Shown here: positions 1 to 6,556 of the stretch, in pieces | How the letters are laid out: every line of letters starts with the position of its first letter | How positions within the stretch are numbered: the stretch's first letter is position 1 | Origin: Acidimicrobiia bacterium | Lineage (GTDB): Bacteria > Actinomycetota > Acidimicrobiia > Acidimicrobiales > AC-14 | Direction of reading: 5' to 3' | DNA: 8,967 nt | Assembly (NCBI GenBank): GCA_019243595.1 | Contig: JAFAUA010000255.1 | Coordinates: forward strand, 1 to 8,967 | Translations under genes and position numbers: made by a program | Notes under the pieces: model-generated | Database searches by the model: none | Told to the model about the DNA's origin: nothing | The model's input: the letters and a program-made list of their open reading frames with translations, nothing else

Positions 1-1775
1 TAGCGGGAGTGGTGGCCGCGGTCGCCGGATGGGCGTGGCATGACGTCAGCGGCGCCCGGGCCAAGATCGCCGCCGCGCGGGCAACCCTCGAGGCAACAGT
101 CGGAAACCCCGACTCCCTCCGCACGCCAGCAGGGCGGGCAGCCGCGCTGCGGCGCGTCGACGACGCGTCCTCGCTGATCAAGGATGCGGAGACGGGACTT
201 CAGAATTCGGTGCCGCTCACGATCACCCGGATCCTCCCTGGTTTCGCGACCCAGCGCGTTGGCCTGGTCCAGCTCGCTGCTGACTCCTTCGGGGGGGCCC
301 AGGCGGGCCGGCGCCTGTTGCTTGCCGTTGATGCGCTCGCCACCAGTACGAGCCTTCACGATGGCGTTGTACCGCTCGACCGGCTGGCGCAGCTCGAGGC
401 GCCCGTCAGGCGCGCTGGTCAGGACTTGGCGAGGCTCAACCGGTCGGCCTCGGGCCTCTGGGGTCCGCTGGGTGACGCCCGCCGGCAGTTCGATGCCACC
501 GCCGTCCGAAGCAGCAATAGCCTCCTCCACGCCGCAGACGTGGTTCACGTGGCCCCGGCATTTCTCGGGTCGGGCGGAGTGCGGCACTGCTTTGTCGCTT
601 TGGAGAACAACGCCGAGATGCGGGATGGGGGCGCGGTGTTGTCGTATGCCACAGCGACGTTCTCGCGCGGCAAGCTCTCCTTCGAGTCGACGGCCTCGGT
701 GCTCGACATCCCGCTGTCGCATCCAGCCCCCACGCCGATCCCGCTCGGGACGCGCGCCCTTTTCGGGGGCCTTGGGCCGACGCAACTCTGGCAGTCCGTC
801 AACGCCACCGCCGACTTCAGCTGGACAGGCCGGGCGATGGCGGACATGTACGCGGCGGCTCGCGGTCCGCGTCCCGACGCCGTGCTCGCCCTGGATGTCC
901 CCGCGGTCGCCGCTCTGCTCCGGGTTGTCGGACCGGTATCGGTCGAAGGCATCACGCAGCCGGTGTCCGCCGACAGCGTGAGCCAGGTGCTGCTGCACGA
1001 TCAGTATCTCGGTGTTCCGGCGAATGCCTCCGGCGGGGGAGAGGTGCAGGCGATCCGCAAGGAGCGACTGGCTCAGCTGTTCGGAGCGGTGACGACGCGG
1101 CTCACGAACGGCTCCCCGGATGCGATCACGCTAGGTACCGAGCTCGCCCGGGCCTCGGCCGGTGGGCACCTCCGGGCGTGGAGTAACAGACCCGACGAGG
1201 AAGCGGCGTTCGAGCGGGCGGGCCTCGGCGGTGGGCCGGCGGTGAGCGAGGCGGACCGGACGTTCCACGTCGCGGTCGAGAACGGCGGTGCCAACAAGCT
1301 TGATTACTACGTCCGCCCGTCGATCCACCAGACCGTCACGGTCACTGCGTCCGGTAGCGCCGTCGTGGCCACGACAGTGACCGTGACAAACACCGCGCCC
1401 AGTGGGCCGCCGTCCTACCAGCTCGGTCCCGATGGCGTGACAACGAACAAGGCGGGCGACTATCTGGCCTGGGTCGTGGTGTGGGGACCGGCGGGGTCGA
1501 CGCAGCAAGAGGGCGGCCCGGAGTCGGGGCTCGTGGCGTCGCTGCACGTCGTCTCCGTCCCAGCTGGCAAGCGGATCAACGTGCTGTTCGAGACGGTGAT
1601 CGCCCACGCTGTCCGTCGAGGTGAGCTGATCCTGCGCTTTGTGCCCCAGGCGCGGCTGGACACGCCGGACCTCACCGTGAGCGTGCGTGCGTCGGGGTGG
1701 CGCGTCCGGGGGGGCGCTGTCCGGCGGGTAGTCTTAGACCGCACGCAGCGCCTGACTTGGTCGATGACTCGTTGA
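1..1775 (+). CDS. DUF4012 domain-containing membrane protein, 5' end missing
   Basis: This is a large membrane-anchored extracytoplasmic protein of the DUF4012 family; its biochemical role is unknown, but the family recurs in actinobacterial polysaccharide loci. The frame is open to the left edge. The first visible residues (A-G-V-V-A-A-V-A-G-W-A-W) look like the second half of an N-terminal membrane helix, followed by a charged helix rich in Ala and Arg. A GTG at 9 is therefore probably internal and the true start lies outside the window. Numbering from that GTG, the family core is recognisable at about 197-213 (ALENNAEMRDGGAVLSY) and 285-312 (DAVLALDVPAVAALL followed by GPVSVEG). A beta-rich C-terminal part begins near 430 (YYVRPSIHQTVTVT) and ends in a basic Trp-containing tail. 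There is no C-terminal anchor. The stop is TGA at 1773-1775, and the secreted protein starts 81 bp later on the same strand. The family call is fairly secure; the function is not known. Confidence 0.8.
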   Translation, partial: AGVVAAVAGWAWHDVSGARAKIAAARATLEATVGNPDSLRTPAGRAAALRRVDDASSLIKDAETGLQNSVPLTITRILPGFATQRVGLVQLAADSFGGAQAGRRLLLAVDALATSTSLHDGVVPLDRLAQLEAPVRRAGQDLARLNRSASGLWGPLGDARRQFDATAVRSSNSLLHAADVVHVAPAFLGSGGVRHCFVALENNAEMRDGGAVLSYATATFSRGKLSFESTASVLDIPLSHPAPTPIPLGTRALFGGLGPTQLWQSVNATADFSWTGRAMADMYAAARGPRPDAVLALDVPAVAALLRVVGPVSVEGITQPVSADSVSQVLLHDQYLGVPANASGGGEVQAIRKERLAQLFGAVTTRLTNGSPDAITLGTELARASAGGHLRAWSNRPDEEAAFERAGLGGGPAVSEADRTFHVAVENGGANKLDYYVRPSIHQTVTVTASGSAVVATTVTVTNTAPSGPPSYQLGPDGVTTNKAGDYLAWVVVWGPAGSTQQEGGPESGLVASLHVVSVPAGKRINVLFETVIAHAVRRGELILRFVPQARLDTPDLTVSVRASGWRVRGGAVRRVVLDRTQRLTWSMTR

Positions 1776-1856
1776 CCCCTTCGAGCGAGCGTGCTTGACT
1801 TTTGCGGTACAGCTCCACTCGCCACAGTGCGTGGTCATGGAAGGCGTGGAATCGAG

Positions 1857-2378
1857 ATGAGACGAGCACTCCCTTTGGTGGCTCTTTGCCTCCTGGTGGC
1901 GGCGTGGGCCACGCCGGCCTTCGCGCAGACCTATCCGCCCGGTACGCCGGTCAACTGCGGCTCGGCGGCGGTTGGGGCCACCGACAGCTGCACGATCGGC
2001 GGCTTCCCCCCGGGGGCGACGGTCACCGTAACGGTGAACGGCACCGGTGGACTGACGAAGACCGCCGATTCGAGCGGCAACATCCACATCACGATCCAGA
2101 TCACGTCGCAGACCGCCGCCATCCTCGGTGACCCCGTGAATGTGACGATCCAGTGCGGGACGAACACGATCGTGGCGACGGGTGGTGGGGTGACGCAGAC
2201 CGGCACGTTCACCGAGACCTGCCCGGCCGCAACGCCAGTGACGGCGGCACCCACGTCGAACGTCGCGTTCACCGGTGCCAACATCCTCCGGTGGACGTTG
2301 GCCGCGGCGGCGCTGCTCGCCATTGGTGCCCTGATGGTGTGGGGCACGCGCCGTCGGCGTCCGACGCTCGACGACTAG
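1857..2378 (+). CDS. Small secreted protein with VAFTG sortase-like C-terminal anchor
   Basis: This is a 173-residue exported protein that I do not recognise as a named family. Residues 1-23 form a clear signal peptide (MRR, a hydrophobic core, then TPAFA before Gln24). The mature part is Thr/Val/Gly-rich and looks like one Ig-like beta domain, with four cysteines (34, 45, 100, 122) that could form two disulfides outside the cell. The C-terminus has VAFTG at 136-140, a hydrophobic helix at about 147-163 and RRRR at 165-168. That is the layout of a sortase sorting signal, but with AFTG instead of LPxTG. The ATG at 1857 is chosen because it begins the signal peptide directly; an in-frame GTG at 1791 would put 22 polar residues before it. 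GGAAGG at 1839-1844 is a rather distant ribosome site. The TAG stop is part of the CTAG where an insertion sequence has entered, so the protein is intact but its original 3' flank has moved. A structural or adhesive wall role is inference. Confidence 0.75.
   Translation: MRRALPLVALCLLVAAWATPAFAQTYPPGTPVNCGSAAVGATDSCTIGGFPPGATVTVTVNGTGGLTKTADSSGNIHITIQITSQTAAILGDPVNVTIQCGTNTIVATGGGVTQTGTFTETCPAATPVTAAPTSNVAFTGANILRWTLAAAALLAIGALMVWGTRRRRPTLDD
2375..2378. repeat. Left copy of probable 4-bp target-site duplication (CTAG)
   Basis: CTAG directly precedes the left inverted repeat of the insertion sequence and is matched by CTAG directly after the right one. Its last three bases are the TAG stop codon of the upstream secreted-protein gene. 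Because CTAG is its own reverse complement, it could instead be counted as the outermost part of the inverted repeats; the flanks beyond it do not match each other. Confidence 0.65.
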
Positions 2379-2393
2379 GAGACCGTTGAATAA
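2379..2393 (+). repeat. Left terminal inverted repeat of the insertion sequence
   Basis: GAGACCGTTGAATAA matches the inverted right end at 12 of 15 positions, including a perfect GTTGAA core. It is the likely transposase binding site at this end. Confidence 0.75.
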
Positions 2394-2411
2394 TCCGCCA
2401 TCGGCGGATTT
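2392..2411. terminator. Hairpin just inside the left IS end, possible terminator
   Basis: AATCCGCC (2392-2399) and GGCGGATT (2403-2410) form a perfect 8-bp stem with a 3-base loop, and the last stem bases plus 2411 give TTT. On the + strand it could stop transcription arriving from the secreted-protein gene before it reaches the transposase gene. The T-run is short and partly inside the stem, so it could instead be a structure used by the transposase at the element's end. Confidence 0.4.
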
Positions 2412-2449
2412 CATAACAACGCTCTGACCAGCGCGTTTGCACTGCACCG

Positions 2450-4009
2450 ATGCTCGCGATTTGCCACACGGCTGTTCACACTCGCAGTGTGCAAGGCACG
2501 AGCGATCCCGACCGCAGGCTTCTCGACGCAGCAGCCCTGTGCCGCCAGCTGGTGGCGGAGGGCAGTGTGGAGGCGTTTCTGGCCGATCACCGCCGGGAGC
2601 TGTTTCCCGACGAGATGTTCGCCGACCTGTTCCCCTCGGGGCGGGGCCGCCCCTCCATCCCCGCCGATGTGGTGGCCACCGTCTTGGTGCTGCAGGCCCT
2701 TGAAGGCCTGTCCGATCGCGAGGCGGCGCGGGCCCTTCGGGACCGGATCAGCTGGAAGGTGGCCGCCGGCCTGGCCCTCGACGACCCAGGCTTCGACTAC
2801 TCGGTGCTCACCTACTGGCGCACTCGGCTGCGCAGAAGCGATGAGCCCAACCGCATCTTCGACGCTGTGCGCGAGGTCGTCGCCGCCACCGGCCTGTTGG
2901 CCGGCCGGACCCGCCGGGCTCTCGACTCCACGGTGCTCGACGACGCGGTGGCGACCCAGGACACCGTGACCCAGCTCATCTCGGCCATCCGCCGTGTGCG
3001 CCGCGTCGTGCCGGCGGCCACGTCGGTCCCCGTCGGCGCCCACGACTACGACAGCGCGGCCAAGCCGGCCATCGCATGGGACGACGCCGTGGCCAAGGGT
3101 GCTCTCATCACCGCCCTCGTGAACGACGCCCTGGCGATCATCGAGGCCCTGGCGGGGACGGAGCTGTCGGTCGAAGGGGCCGATGCCGTCGGACTGTTGG
3201 CCCTGATCGCCGGCCAAGACGTCGAGCCCGGCGACGACGAAGGCAGCTGGCGCATCGCCCAGCGGGTGGCGCCCGACCGGGTCGTCTCCACTGTGGACCC
3301 TGAGGCTCGCCACGCCCACAAGAGCCCGTCCAACAAGCGAGACGGCTACAAGGCCCACATCGCCGTGGAGCCCGAGACCGGCATCATCACCGATGCCGCG
3401 CTCACCCCGGCCAACACACCCGATGGCGCGGTCGGCGTCGAGCTCCTCGATGATGAGCAGCCGGGTCTGCAGGTGCTCGGTGACTCCGGCTATGGCTCAG
3501 GTGCGACCAGAGCAGCGTTGCGCAAGGGCGGACATCGCCAGGCCATCAAGCCGATCCCGTTGCGCGGGTCGATCCCAGGCGGGTTCGACCGGGACGACTT
3601 CGTCATCGACCACGCCGCTCGAACCGCGACGTGTCCGGCGGGGCACACGGTGTCGATCACACGATGTGGCGGCGCCACCTTCGGAGCGAAGTGCCGCGGC
3701 TGTCCACTCCGCAGTCGCTGCACCACGGCCAAGCGTGGCATGCACCTGACGATCAGCAAACACGACGCCGAACTCGTGGAGGCCCGACGCGCCTGGCGGG
3801 ACGGCGAGTTCAGCGCGGACTACCGCCGATGGAGGCCCATGGTCGAGCGCTCGATCGCCTGGCTCGTGTTCGGCTCGAACCGACGCGTCCGCTTCCGCGG
3901 CACCCAGCGCAACAACGAGGGCCTGTTGCTGCGCGTTGCCGCCCTCAACCTCCGACGTCTGGCCCGCCTCGGCATCGACCATGACGGCGACTGGATACTG
4001 ACTACCTAA
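2450..4009 (+). CDS. IS1182 family DDE transposase
   Basis: This is the transposase of the surrounding element, catalysing its excision and insertion. Counting from the ATG at 2450 (519 residues), an N-terminal DUF772-type region spans about 45-130 (LFPDEMFADLFPSGRGRPS, then LQALEGLSDREAARAL). The DDE residues are probably D159 (ALDSTVL), D345 (GDSGYGS) and E466 (MVERSIAW). A cysteine cluster lies between the last two (C395, C406, C415, C418, C424) and resembles a zinc-ribbon insertion. The C-terminal RRVRFRGTQRNNEGLLLR region is typical of the family. The start is uncertain: an in-frame GTG at 2489 would begin V-Q-G-T-S-D-P-D, which resembles the usual N-terminus of relatives and gives 506 residues. 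Neither start has a clear ribosome site. The frame is intact from end to end. Long open frames on the opposite strand here are by-products of high GC. Confidence 0.9.
   Translation: MLAICHTAVHTRSVQGTSDPDRRLLDAAALCRQLVAEGSVEAFLADHRRELFPDEMFADLFPSGRGRPSIPADVVATVLVLQALEGLSDREAARALRDRISWKVAAGLALDDPGFDYSVLTYWRTRLRRSDEPNRIFDAVREVVAATGLLAGRTRRALDSTVLDDAVATQDTVTQLISAIRRVRRVVPAATSVPVGAHDYDSAAKPAIAWDDAVAKGALITALVNDALAIIEALAGTELSVEGADAVGLLALIAGQDVEPGDDEGSWRIAQRVAPDRVVSTVDPEARHAHKSPSNKRDGYKAHIAVEPETGIITDAALTPANTPDGAVGVELLDDEQPGLQVLGDSGYGSGATRAALRKGGHRQAIKPIPLRGSIPGGFDRDDFVIDHAARTATCPAGHTVSITRCGGATFGAKCRGCPLRSRCTTAKRGMHLTISKHDAELVEARRAWRDGEFSADYRRWRPMVERSIAWLVFGSNRRVRFRGTQRNNEGLLLRVAALNLRRLARLGIDHDGDWILTT
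2477..2491. promoter_or_regulatory. Small hairpin covering the alternative GTG start of the transposase
   Basis: CACACT (2477-2482) and AGTGTG (2486-2491) are perfectly complementary around a CGC loop, and the second arm contains the candidate GTG start at 2489-2491. If that GTG is the real start, the stem would hide it and lower transposase translation. A 6-bp stem can occur by chance, so a regulatory role is inference. Confidence 0.25.
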
Positions 4010-4121
4010 GCGGCCCCGACACCGCCCGTCGCCGCACGCGTCGCTGGCTTCCAAGCTCAACGCCCGGCTGTTCCGATCAGACGTGCCTCGGCTACCGGCT
4101 GAACGCCCTTGCGCAAGCGCC

Positions 4122-4136
4122 TTCTTCAACAGGCTC
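4122..4136 (-). repeat. Right terminal inverted repeat of the insertion sequence
   Basis: Read on the minus strand this is GAGCCTGTTGAAGAA, matching the left end at 12 of 15 positions. The 10-bp palindrome CTTGCGCAAG lies just inside it at 4108-4117. The 112 bases between the transposase stop and this repeat hold no gene that I can see. Confidence 0.75.
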
Positions 4137-4140
4137 CTAG
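4137..4140. repeat. Right copy of probable 4-bp target-site duplication (CTAG)
   Basis: CTAG immediately follows the right inverted repeat and is identical to the left copy. Joining the flanks through one CTAG restores a continuous sequence running from the secreted-protein stop codon into the terminator region. Confidence 0.65.
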
Positions 4141-4158
4141 CGGGTCCAGACCGAGCAG

Positions 4159-4187
4159 AACGAGGGCGCGGTAAGCGCCCTCGTTTC
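4159..4187 (+). terminator. Strong hairpin terminator, probably once belonging to the secreted-protein gene
   Basis: AACGAGGGCGC (4159-4169) pairs perfectly with GCGCCCTCGTT (4175-4185) around a 5-base GGTAA loop, and TTTC follows or overlaps the stem end. An 11-bp GC-rich stem is a convincing terminator even though the T-run is short, as is common in high-GC bacteria. If the insertion sequence is removed, this stem begins 19 bp after the stop codon of the secreted-protein gene, the normal place for that gene's terminator. It now follows the insertion sequence and lies only 35 bp before the dehydrogenase start. Confidence 0.7.
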
Positions 4188-4189
4188 GC

Positions 4190-4201
4190 GTTGGCGCCAA
4201 C
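4190..4201. promoter_or_regulatory. 12-bp perfect palindrome upstream of the dehydrogenase gene
   Basis: GTTGGCGCCAAC is a perfect palindrome between the terminator and the ATG at 4223, in the short leader of the dehydrogenase gene. It could be an operator for a dimeric regulator or a small RNA hairpin. I see no matching second copy in the window and no recognisable -35/-10 pair beside it, so the role is unknown. Confidence 0.3.
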
Positions 4202-4222
4202 CACGGCGACGGGACGGGCAAA

Positions 4223-5500
4223 ATGGACGCCATGAGTCCGCTGCACCCCAGGGTGGTGGCGATCGTCGGCCAGGGGTACGTGGGGCTGCCGGTGGCGATG
4301 CGGGCGGTCGAGGCGGGCTACAACGTGGTCGGCTACGACGCCAGTGACGCCCGGGCCAAGCGGCTGGCCGCCGGGGAGTCCTACGTCGAGGACGTGCCCG
4401 ACGAGATGCTGGCCGCCGCTTTGGCGTCGGGGCGGTACCGGCCGACGTCCGATCCTGATGGCCTCGCCGGCTTCGACGTCGCCGTCATCACCGTGCCGAC
4501 GCCGCTGACCGACGGCAACCCCGACCTCTCCTACATCGAGGACGCGGCCCGCACGCTTGCCGCGCACCTGCGTCCGGGGGCCACGGTGGTGCTGGAGTCG
4601 ACCACCTACCCGGGCACGACCGAGGAGCTCGTCGGCCCCCTGCTGGAGGAATCGGGGCTCAGCGCTGGGCGCGACTTCTTCCTCGGCTACAGCCCCGAAC
4701 GCATCGACCCTGGCAATCCCACGTGGAACTTCGTGAACACGCCCAAGGTCGTGTCCGGGATCGACGTGGCCTCGCTGTCGGCAGTGCGGGCGTTCTACGA
4801 CACCTTGGTCGAGACAACGGTGCCCGTAGCCTCACCGAAGGAGGCCGAGCTCACCAAGCTGCTGGAGAACACCTTCCGGCATGTCAACGTCGCCTTGGTC
4901 AACGAGTTGGCCATGTTCGCCAACGACCTCGGCATCGACATCTGGGACGCCATCGATGCCGCATCGACGAAGCCCTTCGGTTACCTGCGCTTCACGCCCG
5001 GCCCCGGCGTCGGCGGCCACTGTCTGCCGATCGATCCCAGCTACCTGTCCTGGCGAGTGCGCCGCACGCTCGGCCACTCGTTCCGCTTCGTGGAGCTGGC
5101 CAACGACGTCAACGACCACATGCCCGACTACGTGGTGCGCCGGTTGGTCGTGGCCCTCAACCGCGAGAAGAAGGCGCTCAACGGCAGCCGCATCCTCCTG
5201 CTGGGGCTCGCCTACAAGAAGAACACCAGCGACGACCGCGAGTCACCGGCGCTCGTGGTCGCCCAGCGCCTCTTGTCGATGGGCGCAGAGGTCCGCGCTG
5301 CTGATCCCCACGTCGTCGAGGAGCACATCGATGGCCGCGTCGTCCGCGTCGAGCTGACGCCCGGGGAGCTCGAGGCTGCCGACGCCGTCGTGCTGCTCAC
5401 CGACCACGACGCCTTCGACCTCCCGTTGGTCGAGCGCCACGCCCGCTGGGTGTTGGACACCCGCCGGCGCCTCAGTGGTCCGACGGTGGAGTACCTGTAG
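4223..5500 (+). CDS. Nucleotide-sugar 6-dehydrogenase, UDP-HexNAc (WbpA) type
   Basis: This cytoplasmic enzyme oxidises C6 of a UDP-sugar to the uronic acid in two NAD+-dependent steps, supplying precursors for surface glycans. The 425-residue protein has the full family length. The Rossmann NAD site is at 14-23 (IVGQGYVGLP) and VPTPLTDGNPD lies at 91-101. The central region has the Lys and Asn of TKLLENTFRHVN (K212, N216). The catalytic Cys is C267 in GVGGHCLPIDP, and the C-terminal UDP-binding domain begins near 320 (LLLGLAYKKNTSDDRES). The substrate clue is SPERIDPGN at 157-165; UDP-glucose dehydrogenases usually have NPEFLREG here, so UDP-GlcNAc or a related HexNAc is more likely than UDP-glucose. 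The ATG at 4223 follows GGGACGGG; an in-frame ATG at 4232 is also possible. The gene converges on the lipid-carrier sugar transferase with 3 bp between stops. The dehydrogenase call is very secure, the exact substrate less so. Confidence 0.92.
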   Translation: MDAMSPLHPRVVAIVGQGYVGLPVAMRAVEAGYNVVGYDASDARAKRLAAGESYVEDVPDEMLAAALASGRYRPTSDPDGLAGFDVAVITVPTPLTDGNPDLSYIEDAARTLAAHLRPGATVVLESTTYPGTTEELVGPLLEESGLSAGRDFFLGYSPERIDPGNPTWNFVNTPKVVSGIDVASLSAVRAFYDTLVETTVPVASPKEAELTKLLENTFRHVNVALVNELAMFANDLGIDIWDAIDAASTKPFGYLRFTPGPGVGGHCLPIDPSYLSWRVRRTLGHSFRFVELANDVNDHMPDYVVRRLVVALNREKKALNGSRILLLGLAYKKNTSDDRESPALVVAQRLLSMGAEVRAADPHVVEEHIDGRVVRVELTPGELEAADAVVLLTDHDAFDLPLVERHARWVLDTRRRLSGPTVEYL

Positions 5501-5503
5501 GGG

Positions 5504-6556
5504 TTACTCGACGGCTTCGGCCAGCACCGCCGGTTCGACGCCCGGAAGTGTGAGGGCCGGGCGGTCCTGAGCAGCCTCGTAGGAGAGGAAGGCGACGAGG
5601 GCCGACAGGCCCACCGCACCCACGGGAAGCACGACCCACGGTGACAGCGCGCCGCGCCCGACGGCCACGCCGATGGCGCCACACATGCCCGTGACGACCA
5701 TGAGGACCACACCGACGGCGGGAGTGGACATGCCGAGGCGCATGAGGCGGTGGCTGGTGTGGTCGGTGCCGCCCATGTAGATGGGCCGCCGGTGCCACGC
5801 CCGGCTGATGACGACGAGCGTCGTGTCGAACAGGGCCAGGCCAGCGAGCAGGGCGACGGCCGCAACACCTGCGACGTGTCCGACGGGGAACCGAAGCTTG
5901 AGGGCCAGGCCGGCCAGGAGGAAGCCTACGAAGAGCGAGCCGGCGTCGCCCATGAAGATGCGGGCCGGGTACCAGTTGTAAAGCAGGAACCCCAGACAAG
6001 ACCCGGCCACGACGGCGGCCATCCCACCCACGAGCACCTGGCCGCCCAGCACGGCAGCGACGGCCAGGGCCACGGCCGTGGCCGAGCCGATGACGGCGGC
6101 GGCGCCGTCCATGTTGTCGAGCAGGTTGAACGAGTTGGTGAGCACGACAAGCCACGTCACGGTGAGCACCCAGTCGACCGGCCCGTTGACCAGGTGGATG
6201 CGGGCCCCGGTGAAGAAGGCGAGCGACGCGGCGGCCGCCTCCATGACCAGGCGAGGCCCGGGGTTGAGCGTCCGCATGTCGTCGACCAGCCCGACGAGGC
6301 CGACGACGACAGCGCCCACGACGATGCCGACGCCCTGGGCCGACCAGCTGGGCAGGAACGTCGACGCCCCGAGGCCCGTGATGAGGATGGCGACTCCGCC
6401 CAGGTAGGGCGTGACCGTGGTGTGGAGCTTGCCGGCGGCGGGCCGGTCGATGACCCCGTAGCGCAGGGCGACGCTGCGAACCAGCGGCATCAACAGCGCG
6501 ACGCTGGCGAAGGACGACACGCCCAGCAACCCGATCTGAAGGTTTCCGCCGTGCAT
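5504..6556 (-). CDS. Polyprenyl-phosphate sugar-1-phosphate transferase (WecA/TagO/MraY superfamily)
   Basis: This integral membrane enzyme moves a sugar-1-phosphate, usually HexNAc-1-P, from a UDP-sugar to the polyprenyl-phosphate carrier, the first committed step of a lipid-linked glycan. The 350-residue protein is almost entirely hydrophobic, with about 10-11 membrane helices. The conserved loops are all present: DD at 92-93 (GLVDDMRTLNPG), NSFNLLDNMDG at 141-151, FMGDAGSLFVG at 201-211, and the cytosolic RRPIYMGGTDHTSHRL at 256-271 in place of the HxHHR loop of WecA. The reading frame stays open far upstream into the neighbouring gene, but the ATG at 6556 is chosen because a membrane helix follows at once and GAGG lies 4 bases before it. 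It is transcribed against both neighbours, convergent with the dehydrogenase and divergent from the glycosyltransferase. The family is secure. The substrate sugar and the glycan served (polysaccharide or wall polymer) are not determined. Confidence 0.9.
   Translation of the reverse strand: MHGGNLQIGLLGVSSFASVALLMPLVRSVALRYGVIDRPAAGKLHTTVTPYLGGVAILITGLGASTFLPSWSAQGVGIVVGAVVVGLVGLVDDMRTLNPGPRLVMEAAAASLAFFTGARIHLVNGPVDWVLTVTWLVVLTNSFNLLDNMDGAAAVIGSATAVALAVAAVLGGQVLVGGMAAVVAGSCLGFLLYNWYPARIFMGDAGSLFVGFLLAGLALKLRFPVGHVAGVAAVALLAGLALFDTTLVVISRAWHRRPIYMGGTDHTSHRLMRLGMSTPAVGVVLMVVTGMCGAIGVAVGRGALSPWVVLPVGAVGLSALVAFLSYEAAQDRPALTLPGVEPAVLAEAVE

Larger units (their letters stand above)
2379..4136 (+). 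mobile_element. IS1182-like insertion sequence, complete
   Basis: This is a 1758-bp element with one full-length DDE transposase gene and inverted ends. The left end (GAGACCGTTGAATAA, 2379-2393) and the reverse complement of the right end (GAGCCTGTTGAAGAA, 4122-4136) match at 12 of 15 positions. CTAG flanks both sides. Size, single-gene structure and transposase type fit the IS1182 family as generally described. The reading frame is unbroken and the flanking CTAG copies are identical, so the insertion is probably recent and may still be mobile. It lies in the same direction as its neighbours, between the stop codon of the secreted protein and a terminator hairpin. Family assignment comes from recognising the protein, not from a database search. 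Confidence 0.85.

Noticed and set aside
1794..1828. TTGACT as a -35 promoter element before the secreted-protein gene
   Set aside because: The hexamer is good, but no -10-like sequence lies 16-18 bp after it, so I cannot call a promoter.
1791..1856. Longer version of the secreted protein from a GTG at 1791
   Set aside because: It would bury the signal peptide behind 22 polar residues, and the ATG at 1857 directly precedes MRR and the hydrophobic core.
1734..2447. Minus-strand open frame (237 codons) opposite the secreted protein
   Set aside because: It crosses the insertion boundary, is Arg/Gly/Asp-rich and has no recognisable domains; the plus strand has a clear signal peptide and anchor.
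2411..3358. Long minus-strand open frame (315 codons) inside the transposase gene
   Set aside because: It is complementary to a clearly recognised transposase, and its composition (Gly, Arg, His, Val) is that of high-GC antisense reading.
3497..4567. Long minus-strand open frame (356 codons) across the IS right end and dehydrogenase start
   Set aside because: It crosses the IS boundary and two real genes on the other strand and resembles no protein family.
5489..5509. Bidirectional terminator between the convergent genes
   Set aside because: The stem is 5 bp plus an imperfect extension and has no T-run on either strand.
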